From contig JALZVN010000219.1 in assembly GCA_023299965.1 (NCBI GenBank), positions 1-6,464 on the forward strand: 6,464 nt of DNA, given 5' to 3'. The notes under the pieces were generated by a model that saw only the letters and a list, made by a program, of their open reading frames with translations, was not told the DNA's origin and ran no database searches. This document shows positions 1 to 6,400 of this stretch, piece by piece. The first letter of the stretch is position 1. Every line of letters starts with the position of its first letter. Source of the stretch: Saprospiraceae bacterium (GTDB taxonomy: Bacteria; Bacteroidota; Bacteroidia; Chitinophagales; Saprospiraceae). Made by a program: the position numbers and the translations under genes.

Positions 1-1063
1 CCCAAACCAGAACAATTTTGATTTGGTTTTTCCTCCGTATTTTCATGAGGCTGGAATAGGCAATTTTATGCTTACCTATACTGTAGACAATTTGGAGGAG
101 GATACAAACCTTGGTAATAGCTTATTTGAATACCCCTTTAGAATTTCAGATAACACCTTTCAAAAACATCAAGAGACGGATATTAATTTTGATTTATTAC
201 CTCTTAATTTGAATGAAGAAGGTCTTATTATACCAAACTGGGCCATTGGTAATTACTTTCATGTACCCAATGGTCAAGGATTTTTTGTCGATGAAATTTT
301 CTTTGAAGTTCCTAATAGATCTGACTTGAGAGAAATATCTCCCGATGGGGAATTGATTGAATACTTTGTTAATGATCCAGGTATTGTTATTGATATTAAG
401 TTATACAAGTGGGACAATGTGAATCAAGATGATTTCGCTACCGATAATGAGTATCAAGAAATAGGTTTTGGAACGTTTACTATCCAAGGAGGGGATGGAA
501 CCAAAATAAATAAAATAAAAATTCAAAACTTCTTTGGTGAAGGGAACATCCCTCTAGAAGATAATCAAGACTACTTTATTGTACTCGAATATCCTCGCGA
601 TTCACCTTTTAATGAGTTATTTGCAGTTAGAGCGAGTACTCACTTGAATTATGATGCCATGATACATGCCAACGACTGGCAGGACAAGTTAAGATTTGCA
701 GCTATGAACAAGATTGGGAATACGAGTACTTTTAATACTTTCGCATTTGGTGGTGAGGTAGTCCCTCATATTGGATTTAACATAACAGATATATCCACCT
801 CTACCTCTGAGACCTTAGTCTCCAATGCAATACAACTATCTCCTAATCCTAGTGATAAATTGGTCAATATAAGCCTAGACTTTCCGGTAGAGAAAAATGG
901 CGTAATAACGCTACTTAGTCTCCAAAGCCAACACATCAAATCCTACGCCGTAAACCAAAAGAACATGGAGATAGATTGCTCCGAACTAGCAAATGGAACT
1001 TATCTTATTCAATATAAGAGTGACACTTCCATTGCTTTAAAAAAACTAGTCGTACTGCATTAG
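1..1063 (+). CDS. Secreted protein with C-terminal T9SS type A sorting domain (5'-truncated by the window)
   Basis: This is the C-terminal part (about 353 residues) of an exported protein of unknown activity. The frame is open from base 2, reading PNQNNFDLVFPP, so the TTG at 23 is an internal Leu codon and the true start lies upstream. The last 79 residues (nt 824-1060) form a T9SS type A sorting domain: an LSPNPS motif at its start, alternating beta strands, an ANGTYLIQY strand and a KKLVVLH end. In this family the domain is recognised by the T9SS translocon and removed or anchored at the cell surface. The part before it (about nt 50-780) is rich in predicted beta strands and acidic residues (for example IDIKLYKWDN and DYFIVLEYP) and looks like one or two extracellular beta-sandwich domains. 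No catalytic motif is visible. Any enzymatic domain would have to lie upstream. The TAG stop is followed 6 bp later by a terminator, so this is the last gene of its transcript. The sorting domain call is firm; the function is unknown. Confidence 0.88.
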   Translation, partial: PNQNNFDLVFPPYFHEAGIGNFMLTYTVDNLEEDTNLGNSLFEYPFRISDNTFQKHQETDINFDLLPLNLNEEGLIIPNWAIGNYFHVPNGQGFFVDEIFFEVPNRSDLREISPDGELIEYFVNDPGIVIDIKLYKWDNVNQDDFATDNEYQEIGFGTFTIQGGDGTKINKIKIQNFFGEGNIPLEDNQDYFIVLEYPRDSPFNELFAVRASTHLNYDAMIHANDWQDKLRFAAMNKIGNTSTFNTFAFGGEVVPHIGFNITDISTSTSETLVSNAIQLSPNPSDKLVNISLDFPVEKNGVITLLSLQSQHIKSYAVNQKNMEIDCSELANGTYLIQYKSDTSIALKKLVVLH

Positions 1064-1069
1064 TACTAC

Positions 1070-1112
1070 AAAAAAGCCTACCTCGATATAAAAAATCAAG
1101 GTAGGCTTTTTT
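1070..1112. terminator. Bidirectional intrinsic terminator between convergent genes
   Basis: A perfect 14-bp inverted repeat pairs 1070-1083 (AAAAAAGCCTACCT) with 1099-1112 (AGGTAGGCTTTTTT) around a 15-nt AT-rich loop. Each strand reads a GC-containing stem followed by six T residues, so it should stop the T9SS gene transcript on the + strand (stop codon 6 bp before the stem) and the lysA-valS transcript on the - strand. Confidence 0.92.
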
Positions 1113-1143
1113 GATACTGGGCATCTCTATTAACCCCATTCAT

Positions 1144-1200
1144 TGTCTAATACCATTTGAAATTTTGCACGCCATTTCAAACTACAAATGGTATAAGACA
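1144..1200. repeat. 57-bp palindromic element immediately 3' of valS
   Basis: The arm TGTCTAATACCATTTG (1144-1159) pairs with CAAATGGTATAAGACA (1185-1200): 15 of 16 positions match, with the single mismatch at 1149/1195. Inside it, TTTGAAAT (1156-1163) and ATTTCAAA (1174-1181) form a second inverted repeat that overlaps the outer left arm, so two alternative folds are possible. The element begins 3 bp after the valS stop codon and lies before the shared terminator, so it would be transcribed in the valS 3' untranslated region. There is no T run beside it, so it is not a simple intrinsic terminator. The size and compact palindrome fit a REP-like or MITE-like repeat or an mRNA-protecting hairpin; which one cannot be decided from a single copy. 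Confidence 0.7.
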
Positions 1201-1203
1201 TCA

Positions 1204-3921
1204 CTAAACTAATTTATCTAACTCTGCTTTAAGAATTTCTATCCTCTGACTAGCATCGGCTTGCTTCTTCTTTTCATTTTCAACTACTTGTGCAGGGGCA
1301 CCCGCTACGAACTTTTCGTTAGATAGCTTCTTAGATGTGGAGTTAAATAGCTTTTCATTCCTTTCTATTTCAGCTTTGATGCGTTCGATTTCTTCTTCTA
1401 CATTGATCTCTTTAACAATATCCACAAAGTAACGATCTGCTCCAGAGATAAATGAAAGCATATCTGCAGGTTCTTCATCTACTATAGATAAAGAGGATAG
1501 ATTCGCCATCTTCATCAATAAGTTCTTTACAGATTCACTTGCAAAAAGTGTAGCAGTATTGTCTGTTTTTATAGCAGTAAAATTCAAGGGATCTTTAGGA
1601 CTTTTGGCATTTGATGATCGCGCATCTCTAACGGCAGTAATCAAATCTTTTACTTGTTCCACCTTCTTGATTTGTGCTTCATCAAAATCTGCTGCGGTAG
1701 GATATCTGCTCACAATGCAATCCTCCCCTGCTGCTCTATCTTTTAATTTATGCCAAATCTCTTCAGTGATGAAAGGCATAAATGGGTGTAGTAAAGTCAT
1801 CAACTGCTCAAAGAACTGCAAAGCCTCTTGCTTCGTTGCAGGATCTATAGGTTGCTCGTAAGCTGGCTTTATCATTTCAAGATACCAGCTGCAGAAATCT
1901 CCCCAGATAAAATTGTATAAGCTCATGAGTATATCACTCAACCTATAGTTATCAAATTTACCTTCTGTTTCCGAGATGATCTGTCTGAGCTTATTGTCAA
2001 ACCAAGCAGCTGCTTCTTTATTAATTTCTCTCAAGGATGGATCAAGTGAATCACTTTCTTCCCAGCCTTCAATAAGTCGAAGCGCATTCCACATTTTATT
2101 GCAGAACTTCTGTCCTTGATCACACAGACTACTTTCGTTGAGTACCTTTTTAGTTACAGGATCAATAGGTGCATCAAAGATGACATCGTTCCCTACCGAA
2201 CCAGAAGTAATCATACCAAAGCGTACTCCATCAGCTCCATAGTTTTCTATCAAAGCCAAAGCATCAGGTGAGTTACCCAATTGCTTACTCATCTTCTTAC
2301 GCTTGCTATCCCTTACCATACCCGTAAAATACACATCCTTAAATGGCATTCTACCATGTTTTTCTACATGCTCTGTCCCCAATAATTCTTCGGACCACTC
2401 ATATCCCGACATGATCATCTTAGCGACCCAAAAGAAGATAATATCCCATCCCGTCACTAATACATTTGTTGGATAATAGTATTTCAGTTGTTCTGGATTT
2501 TCAAACCCATCGAAAACAGACATTGGCCATAACCAGCTAGAAAACCAAGTATCCAATACATCCGGATCTCTTTCTAAATCATCTAAAGTAATGCTCTGAT
2601 CATCAAAGTGATCTTGCGCCTGCGTTAATGCTTCTTCTTTAGATAATGCAACGAATACCTCTGACTTGTAGTAGTAAGCAGGTATTTGCTGCCCCCACCA
2701 TAACTGTCTAGATAGGCACCAGTCTCTTACGTTATCCTCATTCAACCAATTGTTGAACATATTGTAAAAGTGAGGAGGGAAAAACTTCACTTCTCCAGAC
2801 TCTACTGCCTTTAAAGCAGTAGCCGAAAACTCCTTCATATCTAAGAACCACTGGGCTGTCAATCTTGGTTCTACTACCGCATTGGTTCTTTCTGACCGTC
2901 CTACTTTGTTATTATAGTTTTCTTTTTTTAGTAAAAACTCACCTGCATCCAAATCTCTAGCCATCTCTTTTCTAGCCGCAAAGCGATCCATGCCAGCGTA
3001 CTTACCTCCCATCTTAGCTACTGTACCATCCGCATTCAGCATATTGATGGTTTCTAATTTATGGCGCTTTCCAATCTCATGATCATTTGGATCATGGGCT
3101 GGAGTAATTTTTAAGCAGCCCGTCCCAAACTCCATGTCTACATACTTATCTGTGATGATGGGTATAGATCGACCAACTATTGGGATGATTACTTTCTTGC
3201 CATGTAGATGTTTGAAGCGGTCATCCTCTGGGTGAACCGCTACAGCTGTATCGCCTAATATCGTCTCTGGTCTTACCGTTGCGATGGTCAATACGTCCTC
3301 CGAACCTTCTATCTGATAATTGATATAATAGAGTTGAGAGTTCTCATCCTTGAAAACAACTTCTTCATTAGATAAGGCCGTCTGTGCTACTGGATCCCAA
3401 TTGGTCATCCGAACCCCTCTGTAGATTTTGCCCTTTTTGTGGAGATCAACAAATACGTGATAAACGGCATTACTTAGTTTTTCTTCCATCGTGAATCGAG
3501 TACGATCCCAATCACAGGAAGCACCCAATTTTTGAAGTTGATTGAGAATGATTCCTCCATACTTCTCTTTCCATTCGAAAGCATGCTTTAAGAATTCTTC
3601 TCGACCTATATCTTCTTTCTTGATGCCTTTCTCAGCCAGCATCTTCACTACTTTTGCTTCTGTTGCAATAGAGGCATGATCCGTACCGGGTACCCAACAA
3701 GCATTTTTATTCTGCTGTCTTGCCCTTCGGATCAGGATATCCTGAATCGTATTGTTGAGCATATGACCCATATGCAAAATACCCGTCACGTTAGGTGGAG
3801 GGATCACAATGCTAAATGCCTCCCTATCATCTGGCGTGGAACTAAAATAATCTTTCTCAAGCCAATGCTTGTACCACTTTTGCTCTGTCTCTTGAGGAGA
3901 ATACTGATTAGGTTTATCCAT
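1204..3921 (-). CDS. valS: Valine--tRNA ligase (ValRS)
   Basis: This cytoplasmic class I aminoacyl-tRNA synthetase joins valine to tRNA-Val using ATP. At 905 residues it has the usual full family length. Visible in order: PPPNVTG (41-47) leading into the HIGH-type motif HMGH (50-53); GTDHA (79-83); the CP1 editing domain (about 190-335), which hydrolyses mischarged Thr-tRNA-Val, with TVRPET (215-220), FGTG (265-268) and AHDPND (275-280); DTWFSS (457-462); the KMSKS-type loop as KMSKQ (543-547); the helical anticodon-binding domain (about 635-780); and a charged C-terminal coiled coil (about 838-905) typical of ValRS. A short extra loop at about 583-598 carries PIDPVTK. The ATG at 3919-3921 gives the expected N terminus, with YSPQETEQKWYKHW near the start. 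It has no clear Shine-Dalgarno sequence, only an AAAAGA tract. It lies 30 bp after lysA and is probably cotranscribed with it. Identity is essentially certain. Confidence 0.98.
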   Translation of the reverse strand: MDKPNQYSPQETEQKWYKHWLEKDYFSSTPDDREAFSIVIPPPNVTGILHMGHMLNNTIQDILIRRARQQNKNACWVPGTDHASIATEAKVVKMLAEKGIKKEDIGREEFLKHAFEWKEKYGGIILNQLQKLGASCDWDRTRFTMEEKLSNAVYHVFVDLHKKGKIYRGVRMTNWDPVAQTALSNEEVVFKDENSQLYYINYQIEGSEDVLTIATVRPETILGDTAVAVHPEDDRFKHLHGKKVIIPIVGRSIPIITDKYVDMEFGTGCLKITPAHDPNDHEIGKRHKLETINMLNADGTVAKMGGKYAGMDRFAARKEMARDLDAGEFLLKKENYNNKVGRSERTNAVVEPRLTAQWFLDMKEFSATALKAVESGEVKFFPPHFYNMFNNWLNEDNVRDWCLSRQLWWGQQIPAYYYKSEVFVALSKEEALTQAQDHFDDQSITLDDLERDPDVLDTWFSSWLWPMSVFDGFENPEQLKYYYPTNVLVTGWDIIFFWVAKMIMSGYEWSEELLGTEHVEKHGRMPFKDVYFTGMVRDSKRKKMSKQLGNSPDALALIENYGADGVRFGMITSGSVGNDVIFDAPIDPVTKKVLNESSLCDQGQKFCNKMWNALRLIEGWEESDSLDPSLREINKEAAAWFDNKLRQIISETEGKFDNYRLSDILMSLYNFIWGDFCSWYLEMIKPAYEQPIDPATKQEALQFFEQLMTLLHPFMPFITEEIWHKLKDRAAGEDCIVSRYPTAADFDEAQIKKVEQVKDLITAVRDARSSNAKSPKDPLNFTAIKTDNTATLFASESVKNLLMKMANLSSLSIVDEEPADMLSFISGADRYFVDIVKEINVEEEIERIKAEIERNEKLFNSTSKKLSNEKFVAGAPAQVVENEKKKQADASQRIEILKAELDKLV

Positions 3922-3951
3922 TCTTTTATGTCTATATTAATTGCGTATTAT

Positions 3952-5202
3952 TTAAGCAATTGATTTTTCCAATGTTGGTATTTCTATTTGATTACGGATT
4001 AGATCGTCCATGGTTTCTCTGCGTTTGATGAGATGGGCTTTACCTTCGTGTACCATCACTTCAGCAGGTCGGAAACGAGAGTTATAATTTGAAGCCATTG
4101 TAGAGCAATATGCACCCGCATTTTTAAACGCTAACACATCTCCTTCTTTGATCTCCGTTATTTTTCTATTTACCCCAAAGGTATCCGTCTCGCAGATGTA
4201 GCCTACTACCGTATATATACGTGATTTCCCTACAGGATTACTCACATTGAATATCTCATGGTGAGATCCGTAAAACATCGGTCTGATCAAGTGATTCAAA
4301 CCTGAGTCTACTCCTGCAAATACCGTGGAGATGGTTTGCTTCACTACATTGACCTTAGCCATAAAGTAACCAGCCTCACTCACTAAAAACTTTCCAGGCT
4401 CAAACATTAGCGTCAACTCTGAGCCATAGCTCTCACAAAATTTATTGAATCGCTCTGAGATATTAGCCCCTAGCTCCTCTATATCTGTGCTGATATCGTT
4501 GGGCTTGTAGGGCACTTTGAATCCACTTCCAAAATCCAAATATTGGAGTCCTTCGAATTCCATAGCTGTATTGAATAAGATATCTGCTCCTTGTAAAAAT
4601 ACCTCTACATCTAGAATATCTGATCCGGTATGCATATGCAATCCAACAACATTGATATCTAAACTCTTGACAATTCTCTTTACCAAAGGAATTTGGTGAA
4701 ATGAAATCCCAAATTTACTATCTATATGTCCTACCGAAATTTTCGAATTCCCTCCTGCGTAGATGTGTGGGTTGATTCTAATACAAACTGGGTGTCTATC
4801 GAATTTATCTCCAAACTGCTCTAAGATGCTGATATTGTCAATATTTATTTTGACTCCATAGTCCACAGCCATTTGGATTTCTTCAAAAGAAACGCAATTT
4901 GGTGTAAATATGATCTGATCAGCTTCGAAGCCCGCCTTCAAACCTAACTCCACCTCTTGGATAGATACCGTATCTAATCCACTACCCATTTGCTGTAAAA
5001 GCCTTAATACATTAATATTAGTCAGTGCTTTACATGCATAGTTGATTTGAAATTTAGGAACGCTAATCGCCGAAGCTAGACGATTGTATTGTCGTTTTAT
5101 GATAGCGCTATCATAAACGTACAATGGGCAACCATGCTCTTCGCATAGCGCTAAGGGGTCAATTCCCCCGGATAATTCGTAATGATTGTTATTCAAATTC
5201 AT
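3952..5202 (-). CDS. lysA: Diaminopimelate decarboxylase
   Basis: This PLP enzyme decarboxylates meso-2,6-diaminopimelate to L-lysine, the last step of bacterial lysine synthesis, in the cytoplasm. At 416 residues it has normal length. It shows the alanine-racemase-like barrel with the PLP lysine K58 in YACKALTN, the HMHTGSD motif (189-195, H191 being the family HxGS histidine), the phosphate-binding glycine loop DFGSGF (223-228), EPGK (268-271), then the C-terminal beta domain with CETD (337-340, C337 the expected catalytic cysteine) and GAY (363-365). Variants such as DFGSGFKVPY and MASNYNSRFRPAEV are, as I recall, typical of the Bacteroidota LysA subgroup. Related fold-III decarboxylases acting on carboxynorspermidine or arginine are alternatives, but the motifs favour LysA. 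The ATG at 5200-5202 is preceded by a good promoter. The gene leads a likely two-gene operon with valS, 30 bp downstream. Confidence 0.95.
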   Translation of the reverse strand: MNLNNNHYELSGGIDPLALCEEHGCPLYVYDSAIIKRQYNRLASAISVPKFQINYACKALTNINVLRLLQQMGSGLDTVSIQEVELGLKAGFEADQIIFTPNCVSFEEIQMAVDYGVKINIDNISILEQFGDKFDRHPVCIRINPHIYAGGNSKISVGHIDSKFGISFHQIPLVKRIVKSLDINVVGLHMHTGSDILDVEVFLQGADILFNTAMEFEGLQYLDFGSGFKVPYKPNDISTDIEELGANISERFNKFCESYGSELTLMFEPGKFLVSEAGYFMAKVNVVKQTISTVFAGVDSGLNHLIRPMFYGSHHEIFNVSNPVGKSRIYTVVGYICETDTFGVNRKITEIKEGDVLAFKNAGAYCSTMASNYNSRFRPAEVMVHEGKAHLIKRRETMDDLIRNQIEIPTLEKSIA

Positions 5203-5238
5203 ACGTAAAAACTAAATCAGGATGATAATAAATAGCGC

Positions 5239-5271
5239 CAAAGATAAAGTTTTAGCATTAAAATCGTCCAA
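5239..5271 (-). promoter_or_regulatory. Bacteroidota-type housekeeping promoter for lysA-valS
   Basis: Read on the - strand, TATCTTTG (5239-5246) matches the Bacteroidota -7 consensus TAnnTTTG exactly, and a TTG (5269-5271) lies 22 bp upstream as the -33 element, within the known 17-23 bp range. Transcription would begin near 5232, giving a leader of about 30 nt before the lysA ATG. The match is seen in the sequence; its activity is inferred. Confidence 0.72.
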
Positions 5272-5275
5272 AACT

Positions 5276-5308
5276 GAACTAGCAATACACCAAAATCCGT
5301 TTTATTTG
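5276..5308 (+). promoter_or_regulatory. Candidate promoter of the sigma/anti-sigma operon
   Basis: Two weak readings overlap. TTTATTTG (5301-5308) differs at one position from the housekeeping -7 box TAnnTTTG, but no TTG is found at the right distance upstream. Alternatively, GAAC (5276-5279) and CGTT (5298-5301), 18 bp apart, resemble the AAC / CGT pair of many ECF-sigma promoters, which would allow autoregulation, although the spacing is slightly long. The leader would be about 30-40 nt. Confidence 0.35.
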
Positions 5309-5341
5309 CATCTATATTAGTGAATAAGTAAAAGAATCAGC

Positions 5342-5878
5342 TTGAACGATGAAAAAGTCATACAAGGATTAAAAAACGAGGATAGAAAAACTCAACAGTG
5401 GCTGTACGATAAATACGCACCTATCCTACTTGGCATTTGTCGCCGATACGTAAAGGTGATGGAGGATGCTGAAGATGTGCTGATTGATACTTTTTTTAAA
5501 ATCTTTACCAATATTCACCAATATAAAGGGGCTGGTAGCTTTGAAGGATGGATGAAGCGAATAGCGGTAAATGAATCGCTTATGCTGTTGCGTAAGAACC
5601 ACAACTTTCGATTGACCGTAGAAATAAGCAATGTGGAGATCGTTACTAAAAGCAGCGCTTTAGATACCCTGCAAGAAAGGGATGTGATGGCACTACTACA
5701 AAAATTGCCGACTGGATACAGAACCATTTTTAATATGTATGTAGTCGAAGGATACAAACATCGTGAAATTGCAGAGCAGTTAAATATCAGTATCAACACA
5801 TCTAAATCACAATTGATACTGGCTAAAAAAAGATTACGCACACTACTCGCCGACCAAGAATTGGGAGATGTGGGCTGA
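5342..5878 (+). CDS. RNA polymerase ECF-type (sigma-70 family) sigma factor, TTG start
   Basis: This 178-residue group 4 sigma factor directs RNA polymerase to a small regulon, usually in response to an envelope or stress signal. Region 2 spans about residues 20-88, with LYDKYAPILLGICRRYV, the acidic DAEDVLIDTFFKIF helix and FEGWMKRIAVNESLMLLRK for -10 recognition. Region 4 spans about 113-170, with LPTGYRTIFNMYVVEGYKHREIAE followed by the helix-turn-helix recognition segment around NISINTSKSQLILAKKRL. Regions 1.1 and 3 are absent, as expected for ECF factors. The start is TTG at 5342: an in-frame TGA lies at 5321, there is no in-frame ATG or GTG between, and the next Met (residue 40) would remove much of region 2. 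The ATG at 5349 is in another frame and stops quickly. The gene after it, 7 bp on, is its likely anti-sigma factor. The regulon cannot be told from the window. Confidence 0.93.
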   Translation: MNDEKVIQGLKNEDRKTQQWLYDKYAPILLGICRRYVKVMEDAEDVLIDTFFKIFTNIHQYKGAGSFEGWMKRIAVNESLMLLRKNHNFRLTVEISNVEIVTKSSALDTLQERDVMALLQKLPTGYRTIFNMYVVEGYKHREIAEQLNISINTSKSQLILAKKRLRTLLADQELGDVG

Positions 5879-5885
5879 ATAAAAA

Positions 5886-6245
5886 ATGACAATGGAAAAG
5901 AAAAATATTGAATCTATTCTAAAAACAGAAAGTGATAACTATCGCGAAGACGTACGCCCAAAACTTTGGGACAAACTCGAAAAGCGTATGGACGATCACT
6001 ATGCAACGACTACTCCTGTCAAAGTAGTTCAGTTCTCTTGGATGAGATACGCCGCTGCCTTTATACTATTATTGGGGGCTGGTTTTATCATTTCTAGATT
6101 GGACTCTACAACCTCTAATGACTCTATCAGAGTAGCTGAACAATTCACTATAGAGGAACTTCCTAGCAGCACTGAGGATGATCAACTTTATAAAGTCATG
6201 ATCAATTTCAGCCAAAAAATGTATGGACCGAGAAGAGAATTATGA
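5886..6245 (+). CDS. Small single-pass membrane protein, probable anti-sigma factor
   Basis: This is a 119-residue protein with a charged cytoplasmic N-terminal part (1-50), one membrane segment (about 53-70, AAAFILLLGAGFII) and a short acidic outer tail (72-119). The N-terminal PKLWDKLEKRMD stretch (25-36) resembles the short helix seen in many Bacteroidota proteins encoded just after ECF sigma genes, and probably binds the sigma factor and holds it at the membrane. That role is inferred mainly from gene order. There is no cysteine, so the HxxxCxxC zinc motif of classical anti-sigma domains is absent, and no carbohydrate or TonB-receptor sensing domain is present. The start is ATG 5886, with ATG 5892 (Met3) equally possible. 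The 7-bp gap after the sigma gene suggests translational coupling. The stop is followed by a terminator 65 bp later, so the protein appears naturally short rather than cut. Confidence 0.72.
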   Translation: MTMEKKNIESILKTESDNYREDVRPKLWDKLEKRMDDHYATTTPVKVVQFSWMRYAAAFILLLGAGFIISRLDSTTSNDSIRVAEQFTIEELPSSTEDDQLYKVMINFSQKMYGPRREL

Positions 6246-6310
6246 ATTCTAGAGGCAAGTGTTTCTAGCCTTGAAAATACTTAGATTTAAAAAATAATAT
6301 ATTGGTTAAT

Positions 6311-6345
6311 ACCTTGCATAAACTACATTTTGTGCAAGGTTTTTT
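6311..6345 (+). terminator. Intrinsic terminator of the sigma/anti-sigma operon
   Basis: ACCTTGCATAAA (6311-6322) pairs with TTTGTGCAAGGT (6329-6340) over 12 bp with one G-U pair around a 6-nt loop, followed directly by a run of T residues to 6345. It is placed 65 bp after the anti-sigma stop codon and points in the + direction. Confidence 0.88.
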
Positions 6346-6400
6346 ATTTATTAATGCTGCCCCGACGTGTTCTTTTTTATAGTATAAACCAAAGCACACA

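Noticed and set aside
23..25. TTG at 23 as the start of the first gene
   Set aside because: The frame is open to the left edge with protein-like sequence, and a sorting-domain protein needs a signal peptide, which is not seen after this TTG; the start is outside the window.
1144..1200. The palindrome as a second intrinsic terminator for valS
   Set aside because: Its stem is AT-rich with no following T run on either strand, and a much better two-way terminator lies at 1070-1112.
1559..1861. Open frame of 100 codons on the + strand
   Set aside because: It lies wholly inside valS on the opposite strand; its translation is low-complexity, with no family resemblance.
3676..3963. Open frame of 95 codons on the + strand
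   Set aside because: It is antisense to the 5' end of valS, where the ValRS frame carries the conserved HMGH motif; no independent support.
4517..4699. Open frame of 60 codons on the + strand
   Set aside because: It is antisense to the middle of lysA, with no recognisable product.
5515..5892. Open frame of 125 codons on the - strand
   Set aside because: It is antisense to the ECF sigma gene, whose motifs are clear; the Ser/Leu/Ile-rich translation is typical of a shadow frame.
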